A stretch of DNA of 64,000 bases, taken from the NCBI RefSeq assembly GCF_900167135.1, contig NZ_FUWZ01000001.1, forward strand, positions 1,162,316-1,226,315, read 5' to 3'. This stretch comes from Chitinophaga eiseniae (GTDB taxonomy: Bacteria; Bacteroidota; Bacteroidia; Chitinophagales; Chitinophagaceae). Below, in pieces: positions 1 through 9,243 of this stretch. The position numbers were made by a program, and so were the translations under genes. The notes under the pieces are model-generated. The model was not told where the DNA came from, did not search any database, and saw nothing but the letters and a program-made list of their open reading frames with translations. The stretch's first letter is position 1; the number at the start of each line of letters is the position of its first letter.

Positions 1-3000
1 GCAGCGAAGCGCCAGCGGTGAACGATCAGGTGACCACCACGGTGACCAAACAATCCGATGTGCAGGCGCATAAGAGCGGCCCGGCCACCATCACCGCCGG
101 TGACAAGATCACTTACCTGATCACAGTGACCAACAATGGCCCCGCCTTCGCCCGCGGTCTCACTATCGCCGATTCTATCGACACGCGTATCACCGGCGTC
201 ACCTGGACCGCCAGCGTTACCGGCAATGCGAACGTGACCAGCGGCGCTACCGGCAGCGGCAATCAGCTTGCTGTAACAGCCGATATCCCGGCTAATGACA
301 GCGCGGCGGTAACGATCACCATTACTGGTACGGTAAGAGCAGATGCTACCAATACGATCAGCAACATAACACGCGTAACCTCTCCCGATCCGCTGACACC
401 TCCCGTAGTGACACCGCCGGTGATCACCGAAGTGGTACAGCGTCCGGAGCTGACCATCAGCAAAAGCGGCCCGCAGCAACTTAACGCCGGCGAAACCATC
501 AGCTACTGGCTGGACATCACCAACAAAGGCCTGAGTAACGCTACACAGGCAGTTATCAGCGACCAGGTGCCTGCCGGTGTGAAACAGGCCAGCTGGGCGG
601 TACAAACTGTCAGCCCCGGCACGACCGTCACCAGCGGATCAACGGGCGCCGGCAACAACGTACAGGTAACCGCTAATATACCGTCCGGCGGCAGCATCCG
701 GCTGATGATACAGGGCAAGGTGGACTCCACTTTCTCCGGTACCATCACCAATACAGGCATTGTCACACCGTCAGAACCAGGCAATGTGCCGGATTCCTCC
801 GAAGTGCAGACGGACGTCTTCCTGAAGCCATCCGTACAGATCACGAAATCCGGACCTGCCACGCTGCAGTCCGGCCAAACGATCACGTATACCATCATCG
901 CTAAAAACGACGGCCCCAGCATGGCAACCAATGCCGCCATTCTCGATGCGGTGCCGGCAGCAGTCAGAAACATTACCTGGAGCGCAGTAGCCGCCGGTAA
1001 CGCCCAAATCACGGGGCCTGCCAACGGCACGGGCAACCTCGTCAGCCTGACCGTCAGCATACCACCAGGTGCAACAAATAGTGTAACCGTTACCGTTAAT
1101 GGTACCGTAGATCCGTCGTTCCGCGACACGCTGAATAATACGGCGGTCATTACCCCTGCGGAAACAGGCGCCCTGCCCGACACCTCCGCACTGGTACAAA
1201 CGGTGATAACGGCAGCGCCTAAACTGCATATACAGAAGGCCGGTCCGGCCACCTCTACTGCAGGTCAACCGTTGCAATATATCTTACTGGTCAGCAACAG
1301 CGGCTTGAGTAATGCGTTGAACTTCACCGTGACCGACGTGGTACCCGCCATATTGACACAAGTCAGCTGGAAAGCCGTCACCAACGGAACCGCAGTGATC
1401 AGGAGCCCCGCCTCCGGTACCGGTAACAATATCAGCCTCACCGGCGATATGCCGGCAGGTAATAATAACAGCATCGTCATTACTATCACCGGGAACATTG
1501 CAGCCAACGCCAGCGGCACGATTGTAAACACTGCTACCGTTACGCCGGCGGAAACAGGCGCCACGCCGGAATCGGCCACCGCTACCACGCAGCTCATCAC
1601 CGAGTCTGCTGTAAGGATCAGTAAAACCGGCCCGGCCACCATGATACGCGGCGACCAGGCGAGCTATGTCATCAGCGTGATCAACCACGGCCCGAGCGAT
1701 GCTGTCAATACCGACATCTCCGACCTGGTACCCGCTGTATTGACTAACGTTACCTGGACAGCGACGCCACTACGCAGCACGGTGATCAACAGCGGCGCCG
1801 CCGGCAGCGGTAACAATGTAAAAGTGAATGTGAACATGCCGGCCGCAGATACGAGCGGACTGACTATCGAGATAAAAGGTACGGTAGCGCAAAATGCGCC
1901 TGCCGGCAGCGTAAACAACACGGCGCACGCTATCCTTAACAACATGGGCGGTAAGGATATTCCTTCCAATACAGTGGTCAGTAACATCGGCAGCGCTACA
2001 GACCTGGTGATAACTAAAACCGGTCCGGCAGAAGTGTTTACCGGCAGCATGGCCACCTATCAGCTGACCATCAGCAACGATGGCCCTTCCAATGCAGACA
2101 ATGCAACGGTGACGGATATACTGCCGACATCATTAACACAACCAGCGGTGACCGTATTATCCATGTCAGGTGGTGCAGCTAATGTACAGGCCTTGCTGAA
2201 CGACAATACCATGAATGCTACGCTGGGCACTTTCCCGGCAGGCGCTAAAGTAGTATTGCAGGTGAGCGCTACGGCAGGTACGCCGGGCAGCATAGAGAAC
2301 ACTGCCATGGTGAAAACACCAGCCGGTATGATGGATGAAGACAGCAGCAACAATAGCAGTACGGCTTCCACACTCATCAGAGGCAAGTCCAGGCTGGAGA
2401 TCGTAAAATCTGTGAACCCTGCCAACGGGCCGTACAGCACAGGACAGGTGATCAGTTATACTTTACAGGTCCGCAATACCGGCAGCGCCGGCGTAAACCC
2501 TGTCGTGGTGCTGGACACCCTGCCACCTGCCAGTCTCGTCAGCGATCCGGTATACAGCAACCCTCCGTCGGGCAACATCGTTTACAACAGCAGCACCCGC
2601 GTGCTGCAGTGGAACGTCGGTCTCCTGAATGCAGGAGAAATCCGCAGCTGGAGCTACGACGTGACCATCAAAGGGGCGGGCGACGTCCGTAATATTGCAG
2701 TGGTGACCGGTCCGCCGGATGTAAGCGTACCGGATACTTCCACTATCACCATCAATACCGAAAAATTAGCCAATCTCAAAGTGGTGAAGCAACTGACCAG
2801 CACACCGCCGTTTAGTGTCAATAATGTGCTGACGTTCACCATGACGGCCACCAACAACGGGCCGGATAAGGCTACCGGCGTGGTGGTGGAGGACCGCCTC
2901 CAAAGTATGCTGGGCAGGCCGCTGACGCTCAATGCCAGTGCAGGTACGGCTACTTATGATATCGCCGCTGCGGCTATCAGCTGGCAAATACCGGAGCTGG

Positions 3001-3407
3001 CTCCCGGCGCCAGCGCCACACTGACATTCACCGTGAAACTGATAAGCGCAGACGATATCTTCAACACGGCGACTGTCACCGGCAATGAAAAGGACCCGGA
3101 TATCAGCGACAATACATCAGTGGTAGGACCTATCAAAGTGACCGGAGAAGATATCTTTATCCCGAATGTGGTAACCCCTAACGGAGATGGTAAGAATGAT
3201 AACTTCTTCATACCGGGGCTGAGCAAATTCCCGGGATCAGCGATGTACATCTACAACCGCTGGGGTAACCAGGTGTACCAGCATAAAAACTACGACAACA
3301 AATGGAATGGCGACGGACTGAGTGAAGGCACGTATTATTACATACTGGAACTCCGTACCGAACAAGGCGTAAGAAAGTATAAGGGATGGGTGGAACTGAT
3401 GCGATAA
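1..3407 (+). CDS. DUF11-repeat surface adhesin with T9SS C-terminal domain (5' partial)
   Basis: The reading frame is open to the left edge, so the true start and signal peptide lie outside; the GTG at 18 is only the first in-window start codon. The visible part holds eight copies of a roughly 125-residue DUF11 (Ig-like) repeat. Counted from the GTG they begin near residues 15, 144, 272, 401, 531, 662, 792 and 919, most opening with a K-[SAT]-GP-type strand. From about residue 1043 follows a gliding-motility-associated C-terminal domain (IPNVVTPNGDGKND, then YNRWGNQVY), which in Bacteroidota directs type IX secretion and cell-surface attachment. Expected role: secreted, surface-anchored adhesin or stalk protein. 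A strong terminator follows. The family call is firm; the ligand is unknown. Confidence 0.93.
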   Translation, partial: SEAPAVNDQVTTTVTKQSDVQAHKSGPATITAGDKITYLITVTNNGPAFARGLTIADSIDTRITGVTWTASVTGNANVTSGATGSGNQLAVTADIPANDSAAVTITITGTVRADATNTISNITRVTSPDPLTPPVVTPPVITEVVQRPELTISKSGPQQLNAGETISYWLDITNKGLSNATQAVISDQVPAGVKQASWAVQTVSPGTTVTSGSTGAGNNVQVTANIPSGGSIRLMIQGKVDSTFSGTITNTGIVTPSEPGNVPDSSEVQTDVFLKPSVQITKSGPATLQSGQTITYTIIAKNDGPSMATNAAILDAVPAAVRNITWSAVAAGNAQITGPANGTGNLVSLTVSIPPGATNSVTVTVNGTVDPSFRDTLNNTAVITPAETGALPDTSALVQTVITAAPKLHIQKAGPATSTAGQPLQYILLVSNSGLSNALNFTVTDVVPAILTQVSWKAVTNGTAVIRSPASGTGNNISLTGDMPAGNNNSIVITITGNIAANASGTIVNTATVTPAETGATPESATATTQLITESAVRISKTGPATMIRGDQASYVISVINHGPSDAVNTDISDLVPAVLTNVTWTATPLRSTVINSGAAGSGNNVKVNVNMPAADTSGLTIEIKGTVAQNAPAGSVNNTAHAILNNMGGKDIPSNTVVSNIGSATDLVITKTGPAEVFTGSMATYQLTISNDGPSNADNATVTDILPTSLTQPAVTVLSMSGGAANVQALLNDNTMNATLGTFPAGAKVVLQVSATAGTPGSIENTAMVKTPAGMMDEDSSNNSSTASTLIRGKSRLEIVKSVNPANGPYSTGQVISYTLQVRNTGSAGVNPVVVLDTLPPASLVSDPVYSNPPSGNIVYNSSTRVLQWNVGLLNAGEIRSWSYDVTIKGAGDVRNIAVVTGPPDVSVPDTSTITINTEKLANLKVVKQLTSTPPFSVNNVLTFTMTATNNGPDKATGVVVEDRLQSMLGRPLTLNASAGTATYDIAAAAISWQIPELAPGASATLTFTVKLISADDIFNTATVTGNEKDPDISDNTSVVGPIKVTGEDIFIPNVVTPNGDGKNDNFFIPGLSKFPGSAMYIYNRWGNQVYQHKNYDNKWNGDGLSEGTYYYILELRTEQGVRKYKGWVELMR

Positions 3408-3429
3408 GTACATTTACAGCAAAAAGCAG

Positions 3430-3465
3430 AAAGGCAGCAATTTTATTTGCTGCCTTTTGTTTTTT
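3430..3465. terminator. Bidirectional rho-independent terminator
   Basis: An 11-bp perfect stem (AAAGGCAGCAA / TTGCTGCCTTT) with a 6-nt loop is followed by a T-rich run on the + strand and preceded by A-rich sequence. It lies between two convergent genes and can serve both the adhesin and the GLPGLI-like gene. Confidence 0.85.
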
Positions 3466-3470
3466 GGGGC

Positions 3471-4100
3471 TTATAATGCCGGAATAGTAACAAGGTCTTC
3501 TTTTACAGGTTCATAGTTGATAGCGGTAGCAATAGCTTTGAATTTTTTGGAATCCACGCCCAGTACTGCGCCTGCCGGTGTCCAGGTATGCAGCGGTCCG
3601 CCCCTGAAAGGCAGTTCCGTTGTTACCCAAAGGGTGAGCGGGCCATTTTTACCATTCACGTTTATTTCTTTACAAACGAAGCCAAGGATGGTGCGTGTTT
3701 TATTGCCTGCGCGTGATTTGTCGTCTTTCGGATGTTCTTTTTCCGTTAGTTTCTTTTTGCCGTCAGCTTCTGTCAGCGCCCAGGCTTTGCCGGTGGCGCC
3801 GTCTTCATAAAAAGCCAGTTCGTTGTCTCCCATCTGGATATGTACTTTAGCGCCTTCTTCTGTTTGCAGTTCTCCCGGTTGCTGGCGGGTGATCTTTGAT
3901 CTGTTGCCGTTGAAATACAGCACTTCCCCGCTGTTGGCTGTTTCCGGTATCATGTCTTTATACTGAAGCTGGTCCGGTTTGAGAGACGCATGAAGGAACA
4001 TGGTGAGGTCATAATGTATGATGCCCTGTGTTTTGTCTTGTGCGGTAGCGGCAAATCCAAGCAGAAGAAAAGCCGCGAGCAGGATGATGTTGCGTTGCAT
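3471..4100 (-). CDS. GLPGLI-like secreted protein
   Basis: A 209-residue protein with a Sec signal peptide (about residues 1-20, ending AATAQ). It reads like the GLPGLI family of Bacteroidota: an early G-I-I-H-Y-D strand, a central region describing a colour of metal-free beta structure with no catalytic motif, and a late LGFVCKEI strand followed by LWVTTELP. These proteins are of unknown biochemical role and are usually encoded beside outer-membrane beta-barrel proteins, as here: the upstream barrel gene ends 2 bp before this ATG, so the two are almost certainly co-transcribed. It probably works in the periplasm or at the outer membrane with that barrel. Family assignment is from pattern recognition and moderately sure. 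Confidence 0.65.
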   Translation of the reverse strand: MQRNIILLAAFLLLGFAATAQDKTQGIIHYDLTMFLHASLKPDQLQYKDMIPETANSGEVLYFNGNRSKITRQQPGELQTEEGAKVHIQMGDNELAFYEDGATGKAWALTEADGKKKLTEKEHPKDDKSRAGNKTRTILGFVCKEINVNGKNGPLTLWVTTELPFRGGPLHTWTPAGAVLGVDSKKFKAIATAINYEPVKEDLVTIPAL

Positions 4101-4102
4101 TG

Positions 4103-6904
4103 TTACTTGTTTTTTGATTTCGGGAAATGTCTGAATTTATAGATGGCGCTGAGCATAAAATACTGGCCCAGTGCATTGTTCTTGCGATCTTCGATATAGC
4201 CGTTGCCGGTGATACGGTTGATGCCGGCATTGTTGTTCAACAGATCTTTTGCGCTCAGGTAGAGGGAGAAATGTTTACCGATTTCTTTATTGATCCCTGC
4301 GTTGAGCAGCAGGATAGTATTATTGTATCCTGCTGCCAGACCCAGGGCGGAAAAGCCTTCCAGGCTGGCGTCGAACGTCATGTTCCATGGCAGCACCACC
4401 ATACTTTCAATACTGTAGGTGAGCAGCCAGTTTTTTTCCGGAAGCCCGTTGCGGATGGCAAAGCGGCGGTTGTTCCAGGTGGCGCTGCCGGAAGCGCTGA
4501 TACTGACAGGATCTGCGGGATAATAGTTCACATGCACGTCAGGAGCTAATGTGAGCACGGTGTTGTTATTGGCTTCTCCGTTATTAAATAACGTGTTGCG
4601 GGAGTATGTGCCGGTGAAGCCCAGGGATACCGAAGAATTGCGTGGCCCCACGGTGATGCTTTTGCCTGCAGAAAGCGACGCCCGATAGTTACCCCGTACA
4701 TTCACCGGAATGATCAGTTGTTGCCCGGTGTTTTTGTCGATGCTGGTGCTGTCGGTCACCTGGCTGCTGTACCAGTCAAAGCCGGCGTTGGCATACACAG
4801 CATTGCCGGAAGCGGGGGATACTTCGTTAAAAGACAGCGACCAGCGGTGACTTTTTTCCTGGTCCAGCGCCGGATTGCCCCGGCGCACATACAACGGATC
4901 GGTATTGTCTGTCAGTGGCTGCAGGTTGGCGACGGACGGAGTAGTAGCGACGGTGTTATACCGGAACATCAGCTTTTGCCGGCTATTGGTTTTATATTCC
5001 GCGTAGGCCTCCGGCAACCAGGCCTGAAACTGCCGGTCTACATGGTAACCTTTCAGCCCGGAGTGGCCGTTGACAGTGCTGCGCTGCCATCCGGCGCCGA
5101 TGGTGTAGCGCAGTTTTTTATAGTTGCCCGCCAGCAGTGCTTTGGAGGTATGTTGCCATTTGCGGGTATTATAGTTGTCGCTGTACAAAGGATCTGTTTC
5201 GTCGTAAGCGCCGCTGGCGGCACGATTACGGGCCTGCCGGTCGTAGGCGCCGTCGCTGTAATAGAACTGTTGTCCCAGCTGAAGGCTCAGCGTACGGGAT
5301 AACGGTTCAGTATATAGGATATTTCCGCTGATGGAAGATACTTTGGATTTGCTGACCGTCTGTTGATCGGTGTGGTTGTCTTTTTCTCCTGTTGGGAGAT
5401 GAAAGAAGGTGCTGTTAAACTGGTTCTGCAGGGTGGTGTTGTTTTCATAATATTCCGGTTTGGCCGTCAACATCAGGGTGCGGCCGGCTTTGGCGAGGCG
5501 GTGGCGTAGCTGCATTTCCATGGCGCCGAGGCGGTTATCGCCGGCGGTACGGGTATGCTGACTGCCTTCATTGAGCAGCGTGACGCCGTCGGCGGTATAG
5601 GATCGGAAGTTGCGGTCCTGGCTGTTGTTGAAGTGATTAAGGTCGGCATGCGGTAACAGCTTCAGCGTTGTACGGGTATTCAGCGGCGTTTCTACGGTGA
5701 AGTCTATACGCTGGTTCATATTGTAGTTAGTGTTATTACCGTTCTGCAAATAGTTATAGGCGGTATCGGCCAGCCGGTACTGCCGGGCATAGTCGTAGTT
5801 ATTGCGGGTGTTGGTTTCATTAAAGAAATAACTGCTGCGCAATTTGAAGCCGTTGTTCCAGTCGTTGTTGAAATTGACGCCACCGAAGCGGGTGTCGGTA
5901 AGACCGATAGGACGGGCAATTTCCGCGAGCGCTTCAGGCGTACCCATAATTTTCACGCCTTTCATGTTCATCAGTTCAGAGAGCGCAGCGGGTGGGAGGT
6001 TGTTGAACATGTCAGGATTGGAACCGGCCATTTTGATCAGCTCGGAGGCACTGAAGCCGGACTTATTGACGTTGTTGCCTTTCAGCAGCAGCGACAGCTG
6101 CATATCGTTGAGGAAACTGTTGGCATTGATACCGCCTTCGTAGCGGTCCGTGGTGCCCAATCCTGCGCTGGCGTTGCCAAAGTAGCCGCGTTTGCGGTTC
6201 TTTTTTGTTACCAGGTTGATCGTCTTTTGTTGTTTACCATCGGCAACGCCGGTAAATTCGGACATATCGCTTTGTTTGTCGAGCAGCTGTACTTTATCGA
6301 TCATGTCTGCGGGCAGGTTGCGTGTAGCGATGGAAGGGTCGCTGCCAAAGAATTCCTTCCCGTCCACGAGTACTCGTTGCACGGTTTCTCCCTGCGCTTT
6401 GATGCTGCCGTCGCGCTCTACCTGTACGCCCGGTAGTTTACGGAGGAGTTCTTCCACTACGGCATTGTCTTTTGTTTTGAATTTATTAGCGTTGTATTCG
6501 ATGGTATCGCCTTTCATCTGTACAGGCGGTGTGTTGTCTTTAACGGTGACGGTCTGCAGCTGCCTGCTGCCTGCGTTGAGGGCTATAGCGGCGGGCAGTG
6601 CGGGGAAACGTCCGGCGGGTATGCTGAAGGAAAAGGTACTGTCGGTGTAGCCGAGGCTGTGTAGCCGTAAACGGTAGTTTCCATTGGGAAGTGTGAAGGA
6701 TACTTTACCCTGTATATCGGTCATGGCCGTACGAACAACTGTTGTGTCGCTCCAGGAAGTGATTTTAACGGATACGCCAGCAAGAGCTTTTCCGGTGGCG
6801 GCGTCGCCGATCTGTGTTTGTTGCGGAGACTGCTGGGCTGTTGTTATGAACGGGCATAATAACAGGATACCCGGCAGATATATTTTACGCATCATTTTTT
6901 TCAT
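4103..6904 (-). CDS. TonB-receptor-like outer-membrane beta-barrel protein
   Basis: 933 residues. A signal peptide (about 1-23, ending TTAQ) is followed by a carboxypeptidase-regulatory-like beta-sandwich (about 30-110), then a plug-like domain (about 125-245, with VVEELLRKLPGVQVERDG and VLVDGKEFFGSDP) and a long beta-barrel (to the end, finishing in an aromatic-rich strand). This order is that of the PF14905-type 'outer membrane protein beta-barrel family' that sits beside GLPGLI proteins in Bacteroidota. The substrate is unknown; no SusD partner is present. Upstream lies a 14-bp motif shared with the promoter region of the adjacent two-component system, suggesting that this receptor and the GLPGLI-like protein are its targets. 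Confidence 0.88.
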   Translation of the reverse strand: MKKMMRKIYLPGILLLCPFITTAQQSPQQTQIGDAATGKALAGVSVKITSWSDTTVVRTAMTDIQGKVSFTLPNGNYRLRLHSLGYTDSTFSFSIPAGRFPALPAAIALNAGSRQLQTVTVKDNTPPVQMKGDTIEYNANKFKTKDNAVVEELLRKLPGVQVERDGSIKAQGETVQRVLVDGKEFFGSDPSIATRNLPADMIDKVQLLDKQSDMSEFTGVADGKQQKTINLVTKKNRKRGYFGNASAGLGTTDRYEGGINANSFLNDMQLSLLLKGNNVNKSGFSASELIKMAGSNPDMFNNLPPAALSELMNMKGVKIMGTPEALAEIARPIGLTDTRFGGVNFNNDWNNGFKLRSSYFFNETNTRNNYDYARQYRLADTAYNYLQNGNNTNYNMNQRIDFTVETPLNTRTTLKLLPHADLNHFNNSQDRNFRSYTADGVTLLNEGSQHTRTAGDNRLGAMEMQLRHRLAKAGRTLMLTAKPEYYENNTTLQNQFNSTFFHLPTGEKDNHTDQQTVSKSKVSSISGNILYTEPLSRTLSLQLGQQFYYSDGAYDRQARNRAASGAYDETDPLYSDNYNTRKWQHTSKALLAGNYKKLRYTIGAGWQRSTVNGHSGLKGYHVDRQFQAWLPEAYAEYKTNSRQKLMFRYNTVATTPSVANLQPLTDNTDPLYVRRGNPALDQEKSHRWSLSFNEVSPASGNAVYANAGFDWYSSQVTDSTSIDKNTGQQLIIPVNVRGNYRASLSAGKSITVGPRNSSVSLGFTGTYSRNTLFNNGEANNNTVLTLAPDVHVNYYPADPVSISASGSATWNNRRFAIRNGLPEKNWLLTYSIESMVVLPWNMTFDASLEGFSALGLAAGYNNTILLLNAGINKEIGKHFSLYLSAKDLLNNNAGINRITGNGYIEDRKNNALGQYFMLSAIYKFRHFPKSKNK

Positions 6905-6960
6905 GCGGTAAAATTACCGGGCTGTTGGCGGGGAATAGGTTAACGAGTGTGTATATATTC

Positions 6961-6974
6961 TTAATGAGTGTTAA
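6961..6974. promoter_or_regulatory. Putative response-regulator site (TTAACACTCATTAA)
   Basis: The minus strand reads TTAACACTCATTAA here, between the stop of the response regulator and the start of the barrel gene. The same 14 bases occur at 9122-9135 upstream of the kinase/regulator operon. A diverged copy (CACACTCGTTAA on the minus strand) follows about 12 bp closer to the barrel gene. The OmpR-type regulator encoded between the two copies is the natural candidate to bind it; this is inference. Confidence 0.5.
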
Positions 6975-6978
6975 AAAA

Positions 6979-7668
6979 TCAGGCGAGGAGTTTAAAGCCG
7001 CGTCCGCGTATGTTCACGATCTGGATATTTTCGTCCTGTTGCAGGTACTTACGCATACGGGTGATATATACATCCATGTTGCGGGCATTGAAAAAGCTGT
7101 CGTCGCCCCAGATGCTGAGCAGCATATCCTTGCGGGGAGTGATGTTGTTGACGTTGTCTGCCAGCATTTTCAGGAGATCGGCTTCCCGTTGGGAGAGGCG
7201 CCGGGTTTCGCCGCCATAGTGCAGTTCCTGCCGCGGGTAGTCGAACAGGTATCCGCCCAACCTTATCTGCTGTTGTACGGGCGGGGTGGCAGGGGGGAGG
7301 GTGCGTTTCAGCAAGGCATGTATGCGCAGTATCAGTTCTTCCATGCTGAACGGCTTTTTGATGTAGTCGTCGGCGCCGGCATGAAATCCTTTGAGCACGT
7401 CCTGTACTTCACTTTTGGCAGTGAGGAATATCAGCGGGGTATGGGTGTCGATGGCGCGGATGTCCTGTACCAGTGTGAGCCCGTCCTTACGGGGCATCAT
7501 CACGTCTATTACGCATACGTCGGGCCCGTGCTGCTTGTACAGCTGCCAGCCTTCGTGGCCGTCGGCCGCGTAGATCACTTCAAAGCCTTTCATCTCCAGC
7601 GTTTCCTTTACAACGCCGGCGAGTACGGTTTCATCTTCTACCAGTAGTAAACGTATCTGTTGTTTCAT
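6979..7668 (-). CDS. OmpR/PhoB-family response regulator
   Basis: 229 residues. The receiver domain (about 1-120) has the acidic pair in VEDE near the start, the phospho-acceptor Asp in VCVIDVMMPRKDG, the Thr/Ser strand FLTAKS and the Lys in DYIKKPF. The C-terminal half (about 130-229) is a winged-helix DNA-binding domain with the typical LSQREADLLKMLADN and VYITRMRKYL segments. It overlaps the kinase gene by 4 bp (ATGA), so both are translated as a coupled pair. Overall it resembles Bacteroidota RprY-type regulators. Direct repeats upstream of the operon and upstream of the barrel gene are proposed binding sites. Confidence 0.93.
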   Translation of the reverse strand: MKQQIRLLLVEDETVLAGVVKETLEMKGFEVIYAADGHEGWQLYKQHGPDVCVIDVMMPRKDGLTLVQDIRAIDTHTPLIFLTAKSEVQDVLKGFHAGADDYIKKPFSMEELILRIHALLKRTLPPATPPVQQQIRLGGYLFDYPRQELHYGGETRRLSQREADLLKMLADNVNNITPRKDMLLSIWGDDSFFNARNMDVYITRMRKYLQQDENIQIVNIRGRGFKLLA

Positions 7669-9080
7669 CGTTTTGCCAGTTCAAAGGTAAAGGTGCTGCC
7701 TTGTCCGGGGTGACTGTCTACTTTAATCGTCCCGCCTATTTTGTCCAGCAGGCTTTTCACATGGCTGAGGCCCAGCCCGTATCCTTTGACCGTATGCAGG
7801 TTACCCTGTGTAACGCGGTAAAATTTATCGAAGATATATGGCTGATGCGCCTTATCGATGCCGATGCCATGATCTTTGACGGTAAACAGGTAATGCTGCG
7901 GGTGTTCGGTGACGGTCAGGTCTACCTGTTTAACGTCCGACGGCGTGTATTTGATCGCGTTATCCAGCAGGTTGGACAGAATAGTCCGCAAGGCGGCTGG
8001 TTGGGTGAGCATTTCTTCCTGCGTCACCTCTACCGAGGTGCGTACCTGTACGCCGGGCAGGCCGGAGAAGCGGGCCACCACCATTTTCAGCAGCACGGGG
8101 ATAGCGATGGTTTCCACGGCGCCTTGCGGCTCTTCGTTGTGCTCCAGCCGGGTGAGCGCCATGATATTGTCTACCAGTCCCTGTAGCTTATGCAGTTCGT
8201 CCTGTTCCAGTCGCAGGTAACGTTCCGTTTTTTCCGGGTCTTTGCTGCCGCCGAAGGTGAGCAGCGCTTCGTTGGTAGCGGTGAGGATAGCGACCGGTGT
8301 TTTCAGTTCATGGGTGATATTGCTGATGAAATCGTTTTTCATGGTCTCCAGTTTCTTCTGACGGATGATGATCCGCCACAGTACCCATATGCAGCCGGTG
8401 ATGAGCAATATCATGCAGAAAGACAACAGCAGGGGCCAGAGTATTTTCACCATCAGGAGGGTACCGGCGCCCTCGAACCGGGCGATGATGGTCCGGGGGG
8501 ATTGCAGGGAGCTGGAGCGGATGGTCACTACCTTTTCATCGGGTGTAATAGTGGTGTCTTTTTTTAGGATGGCAGTGGTAAAAGGCAGGGCTACGTGACG
8601 GTTGTTCAATTCTTCGCGGTAATATTTATTGAGCGTTGCGGTGTCCACTTCCACGATATTGCTGAAGGCGAAGATACTGGCCAGAAAGCGGTTCATGTCT
8701 GCACCTACGTCCTGCAGCCGGAAGTTCTGCTGGATGATGGTATTACCCTGCTGTTGCCCGTTGTTGCTGGTGATAACCTTCACCAGCCCGGTATCAGCGT
8801 TTGACAGGAGGGTATCGGCGATAGCGCCGGCGGTGAACTGGAAGGTGCGCCGGTGCCGGGGGGCTTCGGTGCTGTCTTTACGCTGCGATTGACCTTCCAG
8901 CTTTTTAACGGAACCGATCACGGCGCGGTCGTAGGCTTTCTGCAAGCCGTCAGACACCACCTGCACGAAGCTGGCCTGCTGGCTCAGCCAGGCTGTCCGC
9001 AGCCAGTACAGCTGGAAAGCCAGTACAGCCAGCGCGGTCGGGATGGTAATCCACCATATCCGTTTAACAATGAAGTCCAT
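7665..9080 (-). CDS. Membrane sensor histidine kinase
   Basis: 471 residues from the ATG at 9080; a longer frame reaches 9128 but the extra 16 residues are not membrane-like and would run through the promoter. One N-terminal membrane segment (about 8-25), a periplasmic sensor region of roughly 200 residues, a second membrane segment (about 215-240), then HisKA with FISNITHELKTPVAIL (phospho-acceptor His) and an HATPase domain with NLLDNAIKYT, DHGIGID and GYGLGLSHVKSLL. It pairs with the overlapping OmpR-type regulator. The signal is unknown; linkage to an outer-membrane barrel and GLPGLI protein suggests envelope or metal stress. Confidence 0.92.
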   Translation of the reverse strand: MDFIVKRIWWITIPTALAVLAFQLYWLRTAWLSQQASFVQVVSDGLQKAYDRAVIGSVKKLEGQSQRKDSTEAPRHRRTFQFTAGAIADTLLSNADTGLVKVITSNNGQQQGNTIIQQNFRLQDVGADMNRFLASIFAFSNIVEVDTATLNKYYREELNNRHVALPFTTAILKKDTTITPDEKVVTIRSSSLQSPRTIIARFEGAGTLLMVKILWPLLLSFCMILLITGCIWVLWRIIIRQKKLETMKNDFISNITHELKTPVAILTATNEALLTFGGSKDPEKTERYLRLEQDELHKLQGLVDNIMALTRLEHNEEPQGAVETIAIPVLLKMVVARFSGLPGVQVRTSVEVTQEEMLTQPAALRTILSNLLDNAIKYTPSDVKQVDLTVTEHPQHYLFTVKDHGIGIDKAHQPYIFDKFYRVTQGNLHTVKGYGLGLSHVKSLLDKIGGTIKVDSHPGQGSTFTFELAKR

Positions 9081-9084
9081 CTTA

Positions 9085-9114
9085 CAAAGATAGCCGAAGC
9101 CGCCATGCCGGCAA
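9085..9114 (-). promoter_or_regulatory. Consensus Bacteroidota promoter, probably leaderless
   Basis: On the minus strand TTG (9114-9112), a 19-nt spacer and TATCTTTG (9092-9085) match the Bacteroidota sigma consensus TTG-N19-TAnnTTTG exactly. The -7 box ends only 4 bases before the kinase ATG at 9080, so transcription should begin at or next to the start codon. Confidence 0.65.
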
Positions 9115-9120
9115 CACCGG

Positions 9121-9139
9121 ATTAACACTCATTAACACT
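9121..9139. promoter_or_regulatory. Direct repeat ATTAACACT x2 upstream of two-component operon
   Basis: Two perfect 9-bp copies of ATTAACACT start exactly 10 bp apart, the spacing typical for OmpR-family dimers, and a third ATTAACA lies at 9152. They sit just upstream of the -33 element of the kinase promoter and contain the 14-bp motif also found upstream of the barrel gene, suggesting autoregulation. Confidence 0.55.
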
Positions 9140-9191
9140 TTTGCAAGAATGATTAACAAAAGAAAAATGGCGCTTGTTGCCGCGTAGGCAT

Positions 9192-9228
9192 AAAAAAACG
9201 GGTCATCTCTTTGGAGACGACCCGTTTT
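9192..9228 (-). terminator. Rho-independent terminator of the dehydrogenase-like gene
   Basis: A near-perfect 15-bp stem (AAAACGGGTCATCTC / GAGACGACCCGTTTT) with a 4-nt loop lies just beyond the stop of the 871-residue gene and is followed on the minus strand by seven T. Confidence 0.85.
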
Positions 9229-9243
9229 AATACCTGTGATGTT

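Noticed and set aside
503..1252. Open frames on the minus strand opposite the adhesin
   Set aside because: Repeated DUF11 units produce similar antisense frames; no independent coding evidence.
1..3407. Adhesin repeats as DNA-level tandem repeats or a CRISPR-like array
   Set aside because: The repeats are diverged protein domains of about 390 bp in frame, without identical short units or spacers.
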